Of a stretch of 64,000 bases of DNA, positions 18,773 through 27,291 are shown piece by piece. The translations under genes were made by a program, and so were the position numbers. Origin of the DNA: DATJFQ01 sp035492775 (lineage in GTDB: Bacteria > Acidobacteriota > Vicinamibacteria > Vicinamibacterales > 2-12-FULL-66-21). Every line of letters begins with the position of its first letter. The stretch's first letter is position 1. Below the pieces are notes generated by a model. That model was not told the origin of the DNA, made no database searches, and saw only the letters and a list, made by a program, of their open reading frames with translations. Location: NCBI GenBank assembly GCA_035492775.1, contig DATJIW010000016.1, forward strand, positions 16,846-80,845, in the 5' to 3' direction.

Positions 18773-19312
18773 GTGCGCGCGCTCCTTCACTCGTTCGTCG
18801 CGACGCTGCTTGCGTTCGTCGCGTCGGGGCCCGCCGTTGCGGCGGCAGGCCGGCATCATGGCGCGCACCACACGCCCGTGCGGCTCGTCCAGCTCGGGGA
18901 CGGCGGCACGCTCATCCGCGTTCACGTCGACGATCGCCGCACGTTCGTCCTTTCTCGAGAAGAGATCGCGGCTGCCGTCGTTCGCGATGTCGACGCCGAC
19001 GGCGATCTGGACATCCTCGCGAACACTGCGCACGGCCTCGTCCTGTGGCGCAACGTCGGTCAGAACCAGTACGTTCTCGCAAATCCCGCCAGGCGAACGC
19101 TGACCCGGCGCGCCGGCTCCGGCCTGGCGCCTTCGCGGCAGACCAGCCTGGGCTCCGGCTTCGGTGAACAGCGCCAGCAGTTCGCCGCGCAGCACCAAGC
19201 GCTGCCGGCCCGTGGACTTCCTCTCGCTCCGTCTCCCTGCCAGCAGGGAACCTTCATCCGATCCAGCGCCTGCCGCACGTATGCGGGCCGGGCGCCGCCC
19301 GTGAACGCCTAA
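18773..19312 (+). CDS. Small secreted protein with one FG-GAP/VCBS-like repeat
   Basis: 179 residues from GTG 18773, which gives an N-terminal signal peptide (VRALLHSFVATLLAFVASGPAVAAA). One calcium-type repeat VRDVDADGDLDILANTAHGL is seen around residues 75-95, as in FG-GAP/VCBS integrin-like repeats. The C-terminal 70 residues are low-complexity, polar and Arg/Gln-rich. A single repeat is unusual, since the fold normally uses several blades; the protein may be a remnant or an adaptor. Longer upstream starts overlap the ADOP gene and are unlikely. Confidence 0.55.
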   Translation: MRALLHSFVATLLAFVASGPAVAAAGRHHGAHHTPVRLVQLGDGGTLIRVHVDDRRTFVLSREEIAAAVVRDVDADGDLDILANTAHGLVLWRNVGQNQYVLANPARRTLTRRAGSGLAPSRQTSLGSGFGEQRQQFAAQHQALPARGLPLAPSPCQQGTFIRSSACRTYAGRAPPVNA

Positions 19313-19380
19313 ACCGTTCGCGGCGGCACTGCCGCATTCCACCCATTTTTCCGGGTCTTTGGTCCCGTGTAGGAGCTTGC

Positions 19381-20778
19381 ATGCGTGTGGCATTGGTGGA
19401 TTTGCCTGCGACACATGGCGTGGTGTCGAAGGATACGGTCGTTGGCGGGTACGGTTCGCGCCTCGAGCCGTTTTCACGCGTAACGCGCGTCATCGCGATG
19501 ATGAAGCGCCGGATGCACGATACGCCGAGCGTGCACCTCGCATACCTGGCGGCGATTCTCGCAGCCCACGGACACGACGTCGTCTGGTCGCGCGGAGAGC
19601 TGGACGAAGCGGACGTCGCGATCGTGTTGAGCTCGCTCGTCGACTACAAACACGAAACGGCTTGGGCGGACGCAGCGCGGGCGCGCGGGGTTCGCGTTGG
19701 GTTTGTGGGCCTCACGGCATCCAAGTTGACGGAGCTCTTTCGGGATCATGCCGATTTCATCGTGATCGGAGAGCCCGAAGCGGCCATCAGGCGACTCGCG
19801 CGGGGACATGCCCTCAAAGGCGACTGTCCGAGCGAGCCGATCGACGATCTGGATTCGCTGCCGTTTCCGCGATGGGATGTGGCCGGGCTGTCGCGGGCCG
19901 GGCGCTGGTCAGTGCCGTTTGCGGGCCGTCCGTATGGGGGTGGCATTCCGCTCCTCGCGAGCCGCGGATGTCCGGAGTTCTGCACGTATTGTCCGCACCG
20001 GATCCTTGCCGGCCATCGGATGCGGTCCGTCGGCGCCATCGTCGACGAGCTGGCCTATCTCTCTGATCGGTTCGACGAACCCTACGTGATCTTCCGCGAT
20101 CCGCTGTTTACGCAGGATCGGGATCGCGTCGTGTCGCTCGCGCGCGCGATTCGCGCGCGGGGCCTCGAGCTGCGGTTCGAATGCGAAACACGGCTCGACC
20201 GCCTCGATGCGGCGCTGCTCGACGAACTGCACGCGGCGGGACTCCGCGCGATCAGCTTCGGGGTCGAATCGGTGTCGCCGGACGTGCTGCGAAAGGTCGG
20301 ACGGCGGCCGATTCCGGAGTCGCAGCAGCGCGCGATCATCACGCACTGCCGGAAGATCGGCATTGCCACGGCGGCGTTTTACGTCTTCGGGTTCCTGCAG
20401 GACGACTGGCGGTCGATCGCCGCCACTATCGACTACGCCATCGATCTGGGCTCGGCGGCTGCGCAGTTCAAGCTGCTGACGCCGTATCCCGGCACGCCGC
20501 TGTGGAAGCAGCTGGCGCCGCGCGTCTTCGAGGAAGACTGGGAGCGGTTCGACGGGTTCACGCCGACGTTCGAGCACCCCCAGCTCGGTCCGGCTGACCT
20601 TCGTTTTCTCCTCGGCGCGGCGTACACTCGTTTCTATATGCGACCGTCCTGGCTGGCGGATTGGTCCCGCATCAACGCGACGGCGGTACGTCGTGTTGCC
20701 CGGCGCATGGATGCGCCGGTCGCCAAGCGGCACGCGCGCCAGGAGGTTGCGATGATGGCTCGTGCAGTGACGTGTTGA
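19381..20778 (+). CDS. Radical SAM protein of the B12-binding-domain (BchE-like) architecture
   Basis: 465 residues. The [4Fe-4S] cluster motif CPEFCTYCPH is near residues 200-209, preceded by a region (about 1-140) laid out like a cobalamin-binding domain (SVHLAYLAAILAAHGHDVVWSRGELDEADVAIVLSS is one contiguous stretch, quoted only as position 40-75). The canonical DxHxxG B12 ligand motif is not seen, so cobalamin binding is doubtful. The barrel continues with GLRAISFGVESVSPDVLRKV and a DUF4070-less C-terminus. It overlaps the DegT aminotransferase by 7 bases. The two with the following epimerase suggest a modified-sugar or lipid-glycan pathway; substrate unknown. Confidence 0.85.
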   Translation: MRVALVDLPATHGVVSKDTVVGGYGSRLEPFSRVTRVIAMMKRRMHDTPSVHLAYLAAILAAHGHDVVWSRGELDEADVAIVLSSLVDYKHETAWADAARARGVRVGFVGLTASKLTELFRDHADFIVIGEPEAAIRRLARGHALKGDCPSEPIDDLDSLPFPRWDVAGLSRAGRWSVPFAGRPYGGGIPLLASRGCPEFCTYCPHRILAGHRMRSVGAIVDELAYLSDRFDEPYVIFRDPLFTQDRDRVVSLARAIRARGLELRFECETRLDRLDAALLDELHAAGLRAISFGVESVSPDVLRKVGRRPIPESQQRAIITHCRKIGIATAAFYVFGFLQDDWRSIAATIDYAIDLGSAAAQFKLLTPYPGTPLWKQLAPRVFEEDWERFDGFTPTFEHPQLGPADLRFLLGAAYTRFYMRPSWLADWSRINATAVRRVARRMDAPVAKRHARQEVAMMARAVTC

Positions 20779-22007
20779 CAGCAATCTGCCGCTACGGTCC
20801 CCGCGTTCTCCCCGGAACCTCCGAGATCGTCGCTCGCTGCCGCGAACGCGGCGAGTTGATCGAAGGGCCGTCGATTCGCCCGTTCGAGCGCGCGATGGCG
20901 GCGCGCCTCGCCGTGCACGACGCGGTCGCCACCTCGTACGGGCGAATTGCGTATTACTACCTGATCAAAGCGCTCGGGCTGCCGCCCGGCGGAGAGGTCA
21001 TCCTCCCGTCACTGACGTTCTGGGTCATTCCGGAGATCACCCGGGTCGCAGGGCTGACGCCGGTCTTCGTCGACGTTGATCCGCGCACCTTCAACATCGA
21101 TCCGTGTGCGATCGAACGCGCGATTACGGATCGCACGGTCGCGATCGTCCCCACGCACTTGTACGGCCTGCCGTGCGACATGGACGCGATCATGGCAATC
21201 GCGGAGCGCCACGGCCTGAGAGTCATCGAAGACTGCGCGCACGCCCTCGGCGCCCGGTATCGCGGACACCAGGTCGGAACCTTCGGCGACGGCGCGTTTT
21301 TCAGTTTCCAGACATTGAAGCCGCTCAACACATATGGCGGCGGGCTGGCGGTGGCCCGCGATCCGGCGGTCCTGCGGTGTGTGCGCGCCCAAGCCGAGGC
21401 CGAGCCGTGGCCGGGGCAGCAGCGGATCGAGAATCGTCTGAAGGTCGGCGCGGCGCAGCGATTCTTCAGCCGTCCGGCAGTCTTTACCGCGACCGCGTTC
21501 CCCGCGCTTGTCGTCGCCATGCTGTGGCACAAGCGGCCGGACGTCTATCTCTGGGAGAAAGTGCGCCCGCTCGACCCCCTGCCCCCCGAGTACCGCGAGC
21601 GGTATACCAACGTTCAGGCAGAGATCGGTTTGGCCTCTCTGCCCCACCTCGATGAATGGACCGCCCGTACCCGTGAGCACGCCCAGGTGATGAATGAGGT
21701 CCTGTCCGCCGTCCCCGGTGTTCAGACCCCCTATGTGCCCGACGGCTGTGAACACGTGTACTACCAATATTGCGTGTACACCCCGGACCGGGACGAGATG
21801 GTGCGCCGGGCGCTCGTGCGCGGCATGGATCTGGAGACCATGCACGTGGATGTGTGTGCGTCGATGCCGCTCTTTGGCAACGGTCATCTCGCGACACCGA
21901 AGGCGGAGCAGGCCGCCCACGTGGTGCAGCTCCCTGTCTACTCGTCACTCGGGGCGCGGCGCGCCCGCCGCGTCGCCAGGACCGTCCAGCGCCTCGCACG
22001 GACCTGA
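20772..22007 (+). CDS. DegT/DnrJ/EryC1/StrS family PLP aminotransferase
   Basis: 411 residues from GTG 20772. The PLP-binding lysine is Lys183 in SFQTLKPLNTYGGG; VIEDCAHALGARYRG supplies the conserved Asp, and YGRIAYYYLIKALGLPPGGEVILPS the N-terminal cofactor region. The family transaminates nucleotide-bound keto-sugars to amino sugars. The C-terminal third (from about residue 225) contains an insert (RFFSRPAVFTATAFPALVV) with a hydrophobic segment not typical of soluble members; membrane association is possible. Overlaps the radical SAM gene and is followed 87 bp later by an epimerase. Confidence 0.85.
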   Translation: MLTAICRYGPRVLPGTSEIVARCRERGELIEGPSIRPFERAMAARLAVHDAVATSYGRIAYYYLIKALGLPPGGEVILPSLTFWVIPEITRVAGLTPVFVDVDPRTFNIDPCAIERAITDRTVAIVPTHLYGLPCDMDAIMAIAERHGLRVIEDCAHALGARYRGHQVGTFGDGAFFSFQTLKPLNTYGGGLAVARDPAVLRCVRAQAEAEPWPGQQRIENRLKVGAAQRFFSRPAVFTATAFPALVVAMLWHKRPDVYLWEKVRPLDPLPPEYRERYTNVQAEIGLASLPHLDEWTARTREHAQVMNEVLSAVPGVQTPYVPDGCEHVYYQYCVYTPDRDEMVRRALVRGMDLETMHVDVCASMPLFGNGHLATPKAEQAAHVVQLPVYSSLGARRARRVARTVQRLART

Positions 22008-22094
22008 CGTCGGCAGTCGCGCGGAGATGACACTTTTGTGGGATCATGCTGTCTCCGTGTGGCTCGCACGGATATTGCTTGGATTAGCGGCGGC

Positions 22095-23036
22095 ATGGCT
22101 CACTATCTCGTCACCGGCGGTGCCGGCTTCATCGGGTCTCACCTCGCGGAGGAACTCGTTCGCCGCGGTCACGACGTCAGGGTTGTCGATAATCTGGTTA
22201 CGGGCAGACGCACGAATCTCGATCATGTAACCGGCGTGGATTTTCTCGAAGGCGACCTGGCCGATCTCGCGGTCGCGCACCGTGCGGTCGACGGCTGCGA
22301 CTTCGTGCTCCATCAGGCCGCGATACCTTCTGTTCCGCGGTCAGTGAAAGATCCGATCACGTCGAATCGTGCGAACGTCGACGGCACGTTGAACATCCTC
22401 GTCGCCGCGCGCGATGCCGGCGTCAAGCGCGTCGTCTTCGCGGGTTCGTCGTCCGCTTACGGCAATACGGCAACGCTGCCGAAGCACGAAGAGATGCCGA
22501 CGCGGCCCCTCTCGCCGTACGCGCTGCAGAAGGTGATCGGCGAAGAGTACTTGAAGATGTTCACGAGCCTGTACGGCCTCGAGACCGTGACGATACGGTA
22601 CTTCAACGTCTTCGGCCCGCGGCAGGATCCGTCGTCTCCGTATTCGGGCGTCATCTCCGTGTTCGCGACCGCGCTGCTCGAGAACCGATCGCCGACGATC
22701 TTCGGCGACGGCGAGCAGACGCGCGACTTCACCTACGTCGCGAACGTCGTCGACGGCGTGCTCCTGGCGTGCGAGGCGCCGGATGCGAGCGGGGAAGTGA
22801 TCAACGTCGCGACCGGCGGCCGCATTTCGCTGAACGAACTGTTCAGGACGATGCGCAGGATGATCGGGGCCTCGGCCGACCCGAAGTATGCGCCGTTGCG
22901 TCCCGGCGACGTGCGCGATTCACAGGCGGACATTTCGAAGGCGAAGCGGCTGCTCGGGTACGAGCCGACGGTGTCGTTCGAGGATGGCCTCCAGCGCACC
23001 GTCGACTGGTACCGTACTGCGGCGGCCATGGCGTAA
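22095..23036 (+). CDS. NAD-dependent nucleotide-sugar epimerase/dehydratase (WbpP/GalE-like)
   Basis: 313-residue extended SDR. The NAD motif is VTGGAGFIGSHLAEELVRRG, the catalytic region is GSSSAYGN, and YALQK supplies the active-site Tyr and Lys (SPYALQKVIGEEY). FNVFGPRQDPSSPYSGVI is typical of UDP-GlcNAc/UDP-GalNAc 4-epimerases of the WbpP/TviC subgroup. Probably makes a sugar nucleotide for the glycan genes around it. A longer start at 22038 would add non-conserved residues. Confidence 0.87.
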   Translation: MAHYLVTGGAGFIGSHLAEELVRRGHDVRVVDNLVTGRRTNLDHVTGVDFLEGDLADLAVAHRAVDGCDFVLHQAAIPSVPRSVKDPITSNRANVDGTLNILVAARDAGVKRVVFAGSSSAYGNTATLPKHEEMPTRPLSPYALQKVIGEEYLKMFTSLYGLETVTIRYFNVFGPRQDPSSPYSGVISVFATALLENRSPTIFGDGEQTRDFTYVANVVDGVLLACEAPDASGEVINVATGGRISLNELFRTMRRMIGASADPKYAPLRPGDVRDSQADISKAKRLLGYEPTVSFEDGLQRTVDWYRTAAAMA

Positions 23037-23049
23037 CGGGTCAACCCTG

Positions 23050-26000
23050 ATGAAAGCACCCCGACAGGGTCAGACCCCTGTAACGGCTGCGATGGGAGCC
23101 CTCGTCGGGTTGTTTTTGATGCTGTTGCCAGGGGGGCGGCCGGCTCGACTCGCGGCGGCGGCGGCGCCGCAGAACACTGTTCCAGCTGGACGTCTGGCTG
23201 TGTTCGCCGCGCCCGGATTTCCAACCGTCGATTCTCCGGTCATCACACCTGACACCCTGGCCGAAGCATTCGCCGGCCTGCCTTCCGTGACGTTTGATTC
23301 GCCTGCTGCGCTGACCGAGGGGCTCCGTCACGACGCTGACGTTCTGGTCCTCCCGTACGGAAGCGCGTTTCCCGTAGACGCGTGGCCGGCGATTCGGAAC
23401 TTCCTCAACGCTGGCGGCGGTCTCCTGGTGCTCGGCGGCGCGCCATTCGAAGTCCCCGTCCGTTTGGCGGCAGGCACGTCGTCGTACGTGCAGGGGCCGC
23501 GACAGCCGACGTTTGCGCACGAACTGCTGATTGGACCGACCGACGAAGTCGAGACGTCGCAACTCGATGGTCCCGTGAAGGTCGCCGCCGTGCCGACATC
23601 GGGATGGACGTCTCTGCCCGCCGCCCCCTCGCACAGCTTCGCGCTCACGATCCGCCTCGCCTCCGTCAAGGACTTTCCGGACGAAGGCGGATCGGAAGGA
23701 CGCCGCGACGGCATCGTGCGGCCGCTCGTGCACGTGCTGGACAGGGACGGAACGCCGCGTGCGTGTCCGTTGCTGATGATCGATCGCGTGCGCGGCGACG
23801 GCGCAGGCGCCCGCTGGATGCTCGCGCCCTCAGACGCCGTGCTCTCCTCCGCGTTCATCCGTGAAGCGGCGCTGCGCACTCTCGAAGGGGCCGTCGACGT
23901 CGATGCTCGTCCAGTGCGTGCGTCGGTCGCCCCTGGCGAAACGCCACGGTTGCGTGTCCTCGTGCAGCGTCCGATGCCGCGCGCGAACGAGGCGCCAGCG
24001 GCCGCCGCGCACGTCACTGTGACAGACGACGGCGGAGCGACGCGGTGGCAGGGAGACCTTCAGCTCGATGGACCTCCTCAGCTTCGTACGACGGTGAAGC
24101 CGATCGCCGCCGGCGTTGCGCTGGCGCCGGGCTTGTATCACGTGGCCGTCGCCGTCGCAGGCCTTCCGTCTTCCCCATCGTCCACGGCGACCGGGTTCTG
24201 GGTACGCAACGACGCGCTGCTGACACACGGACCAAAACTGAGTGTCTCGCGCGACTGGATTCGCGCCGACGGTCGCGTCATGCCCATCGTGGGCACGACC
24301 TACATGGCCTCGGATGTCGATCGCAAGTTCCTGTTCCAGCCGAATCCGCATCTCTGGGATCAGGACTTCGCGGCCATGCAGCGGAGGGGGATCAACTTCG
24401 TCCGCACCGGCATCTGGACGGGCTGGTCGCGCGTGATGCTCGATCCGGGAGGCATTGACGAAGGCGTGCTGAGCGCGCTCGATGCGTACGTCCAGACGGC
24501 CGCGCGTCACGGCATCCACGTGTGCTTCACGTTCTTCGCGTTCCAGCCGCCGTCCTTCGGCGGGACCAATCCGTTTCTCGATCCCCGGGCCATCGACGGT
24601 CAGCGCGCATTCGTGACGTTGTTCGCGTCGCGCTTCAAAGACGTGCCGTGGATCTCGTGGGACTTGATCAACGAGCCCTCGTATTCTCCGGCCAACGCCC
24701 TGTGGACGAATCAGCCGGTGGGCGACCCGCAGGAAGCGCGGGCGTGGCAGGCTTTCGTGTCGGAGCGCCATGGCGATGATACCGGCGCGTTGCGCGTGCT
24801 CTGGCGGACACCGTCGGACGACGTTCGCGGCATCCCGTCGCTCCAGGATCTGAGCTGGACGATGATCCGGGAAGGTCGCGTGCCGCGAAAGGCGTACGAC
24901 TTTACAGTGTTCTCGCAGGAGGTTGTCGCGCGATGGGCTGCCGGCCTTCGGAGTGTGTTGAAGGCATCGAGCGGCGACGCACTGGTGACGCTGGGTCAGG
25001 ACGAGGGAGGTACGGAGCTTCGGCCAGCGCAGCAACTCCACGCCACATCGGTGGACTACACGGCCGTACACACGTGGTGGAACAACGACGACCTGCTGTG
25101 GGACGGCGTCCTAACGAAGGTCCCGGAGAAAGCCAACCTCCATCAGGAAACCGGCCTGATGCGCCTCGAGGAGACGGACGGAGAGCCGTGGCGAAGTCCT
25201 GAAGATGCGGCGCGGCTCCTCGAGCGGAAGGTCGCATACGCCTTTGCGTCGCGCGGGGCGGGAGCCGTGCAGTGGGCCTGGAACATCAACCCGCACCAGC
25301 CGATCGACAACGAGTCCGTCATCGGCATCATCCGGCCCGACGGCACGTACAAACCGGAGCTGCGCGCGCTGACCAATGCGTCCGCGTTCGCCGCTTCGGC
25401 GTCCGAATGGCTCGACGACTTCGACGCGGATCCGGTCATCCTCGTCATTCCACACGCAAGGCTGTTCTCCGGACGGCCGGGCGGGCTTTCGGGCACCAAG
25501 CGCGTGGTGCGGGTTCTCGCCGAACGATTCGGTGTCGTGCCGACCGCCCTTTCGGACGAACGCCTGACTGCGGAGCGCCTTGCGGGCGCGCGTCTCGTCA
25601 TCGTGCCCGATCCGGAAGTGCTGCCGGAGGAAGCCGCGAAGGCACTTGTTGCTGCATCTCAGGCGGGCGCTCTCGTGCTGGTAACCGGAAATCTCGAAGG
25701 CGATCCGTACGGACGCGTGACCGAGGCGCTGAGGGCGCTGGGTGCGGGCGCCGAATCGCGTCCAGTCGTTCAGCACGAGCGCACGAGATGGGGCGGGGGG
25801 TGGGCCACATTCGATCAGGGGCAGAGCACATGGCTGCGGCGTCCGGCGGAGGAGGAGACCCCCGCGCCCGCGGGAAAGATTTGGCGCGAGCCACTCCCGC
25901 TCGCGTTTGCCTCCGACAGCCTGCCGCTCGTCGGCCTTCTGCGCGCTGCGCTCGGCTCGGCAGGCGTGGAGGTCAGCGAGAGCGATATGCCCGTGGCCGC

Positions 26001-26205
26001 CCGCGTACTGCGCGCGTCGCGCGCGGCGCTCATCGTCTGCGTCAACGAAACTGCCGGAGACGCCGTCCGCACCGTCGTTGCCGATGGAAAGCGCGTGGCC
26101 GTTCCCGTGGCGGCTGGTCGGACCCGCTTAGCGCTGCTCGAACGAGCGACCGGCCGAATTATCGCCTCGACGCCGGGCGAACCGATCGCAGCGGCGCGCC
26201 GCTGA
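23050..26205 (+). CDS. Large secreted GH5-like glycoside hydrolase with flanking GATase-like domains
   Basis: 1051 residues from ATG 23050; a second ATG at 23092 (MGALVGLFLMLLPGG) gives a cleaner signal peptide and avoids the palindrome at 23064-23081, so it may be the real start. Domains: a GATase/ThuA-like region about 50-200 (VLVLPYGSAFP, LNAGGGLLVLGGAP), a linker with a beta-sandwich, a TIM barrel about 400-790, and a second GATase-like domain about 800-950. The barrel carries WDLINEPS (Glu542, acid/base) and LHQETG (Glu700, likely nucleophile), as in GH5/GH42 clan A. Substrate unknown; beta-mannoside or beta-galactoside cleavage is possible. Follows the nucleotide-sugar genes. Confidence 0.78.
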   Translation: MKAPRQGQTPVTAAMGALVGLFLMLLPGGRPARLAAAAAPQNTVPAGRLAVFAAPGFPTVDSPVITPDTLAEAFAGLPSVTFDSPAALTEGLRHDADVLVLPYGSAFPVDAWPAIRNFLNAGGGLLVLGGAPFEVPVRLAAGTSSYVQGPRQPTFAHELLIGPTDEVETSQLDGPVKVAAVPTSGWTSLPAAPSHSFALTIRLASVKDFPDEGGSEGRRDGIVRPLVHVLDRDGTPRACPLLMIDRVRGDGAGARWMLAPSDAVLSSAFIREAALRTLEGAVDVDARPVRASVAPGETPRLRVLVQRPMPRANEAPAAAAHVTVTDDGGATRWQGDLQLDGPPQLRTTVKPIAAGVALAPGLYHVAVAVAGLPSSPSSTATGFWVRNDALLTHGPKLSVSRDWIRADGRVMPIVGTTYMASDVDRKFLFQPNPHLWDQDFAAMQRRGINFVRTGIWTGWSRVMLDPGGIDEGVLSALDAYVQTAARHGIHVCFTFFAFQPPSFGGTNPFLDPRAIDGQRAFVTLFASRFKDVPWISWDLINEPSYSPANALWTNQPVGDPQEARAWQAFVSERHGDDTGALRVLWRTPSDDVRGIPSLQDLSWTMIREGRVPRKAYDFTVFSQEVVARWAAGLRSVLKASSGDALVTLGQDEGGTELRPAQQLHATSVDYTAVHTWWNNDDLLWDGVLTKVPEKANLHQETGLMRLEETDGEPWRSPEDAARLLERKVAYAFASRGAGAVQWAWNINPHQPIDNESVIGIIRPDGTYKPELRALTNASAFAASASEWLDDFDADPVILVIPHARLFSGRPGGLSGTKRVVRVLAERFGVVPTALSDERLTAERLAGARLVIVPDPEVLPEEAAKALVAASQAGALVLVTGNLEGDPYGRVTEALRALGAGAESRPVVQHERTRWGGGWATFDQGQSTWLRRPAEEETPAPAGKIWREPLPLAFASDSLPLVGLLRAALGSAGVEVSESDMPVAARVLRASRAALIVCVNETAGDAVRTVVADGKRVAVPVAAGRTRLALLERATGRIIASTPGEPIAAARR
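23064..23081. repeat. Short GGGTCAGACCC-type palindrome
   Basis: ACAGGG (23064-23069) and CCCTGT (23076-23081) are inverted repeats around TCAGAC; a second overlapping reading is GGGTC-A-GACCC (23067-23077). An imperfect relative, GGGTCAACCCTG, sits just upstream (about 23039-23050). It lies at the 5' end of the glycosidase frame and looks like an inserted REP-type element rather than coding constraint. Confidence 0.5.
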
Positions 26206-26232
26206 CCTGAGCGAAGCTCGTATACTGCGATC

Positions 26233-27261
26233 GTGAGGCGGCGTTTCTTCTGTACGGCATGCGCTGTCGTGGCGTGGCTCGTTGTGCAGCCGCGCAGCGC
26301 GCCGCCTGCGGACCACATCTGGTTCAGTCCCAATCCGGGCACCATCGACTACGTCCGGTTGTTCGAGCAGCCCGGGGAGTGGCCGCACGCGCGGCAGCTG
26401 TTCTCTGTTTTCAAGTTCTACCAGCAACACACGCAGATGCCGCCGCCCGCCGTCGTGGGTCCGAACAGCTACGCCGCACTGGCTGGAGCGGACGCGTTCC
26501 GGACGCTTCAACGGTGGGGCAAGAAGATCGCCATCGAAGAGCCGACGGTGAAGGACTACTACTGCACGTCAGACGACAGCGGAATGAACGCGTCAATTGC
26601 TGATACGGTGGCGTCCGTCGAGGCGGTCGAGCGCGCGGGTGCGTCCGTGAGCTATCTCGCGATGGACGAGCCCTTCGCATCCGGCCGCGCGGCGATCTGC
26701 GGCGGACCTGCGCTCGAGCCGACGGCGGATCGCGTCGCCATCTATGTCGGCGGCGTCCGGGCCGCGCGATCCTCGGTGCAGATCGGCCTCATCGAGGCGT
26801 ATCCGTTTTCGGACGAGCCTGCAATGGAGACGATCCTGGGTCTGCTGCGCGCGCGAAATGCGATGCCGGCGTTCCTTCACGTCGACATCGACTTGAGTGC
26901 CGCCAGTCAGGCGGGACTCGACGTCTCGACAGACATGCGGCAGCTGAAAGCCGCCTGTGCTGCCGCCGGCGTGAAATTCGGGATCATCGTCTGGGGCAGC
27001 AACGGCGATGCGGATGCGCTGTATGCCCGGGATGCCGGCCGGCTGGTGAACGCAATCGCGCAGGCCTTCCCGTCTGCGGCGGATGTGCCGGATCACATCG
27101 TCATCCAGAGCTGGGCCGTCTCCGGCTCGGGCGCGTCGATCACACCGACCAACCTGCCGGAGTCGAGGGCCTACACGCACACCAACCTGCTCTGGAGCTT
27201 CTACCGGCGGCTTTCCGGAGAGACGGGACCGTCGGTCGGCACCGCCGTTTCGCGCCGGTAG
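26233..27261 (+). CDS. Secreted protein of unknown function, possible TIM-barrel
   Basis: 342 residues from GTG 26233. An N-terminal signal (RRRFFCTACAVVAWLVVQPRSAPPADH) leads into a sequence with barrel-like alternation: WGKKIAIEEPTVKDYYC, VSYLAMDEPFAS, IGLIEAYPFSDEP, FLHVDIDLSA, FGIIVWGSNGD, DHIVIQSWAVSG. The Glu/Asp residues at strand ends resemble a glycosidase, but no family signature was recognised. Three cysteines occur in the mature part. Located 27 bp after the GH5-like gene, so probably co-transcribed and acting on the same extracellular material. Confidence 0.65.
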   Translation: MRRRFFCTACAVVAWLVVQPRSAPPADHIWFSPNPGTIDYVRLFEQPGEWPHARQLFSVFKFYQQHTQMPPPAVVGPNSYAALAGADAFRTLQRWGKKIAIEEPTVKDYYCTSDDSGMNASIADTVASVEAVERAGASVSYLAMDEPFASGRAAICGGPALEPTADRVAIYVGGVRAARSSVQIGLIEAYPFSDEPAMETILGLLRARNAMPAFLHVDIDLSAASQAGLDVSTDMRQLKAACAAAGVKFGIIVWGSNGDADALYARDAGRLVNAIAQAFPSAADVPDHIVIQSWAVSGSGASITPTNLPESRAYTHTNLLWSFYRRLSGETGPSVGTAVSRR

Positions 27262-27291
27262 ATCGGATCGGTCGAATCACCAGTACGAAGA

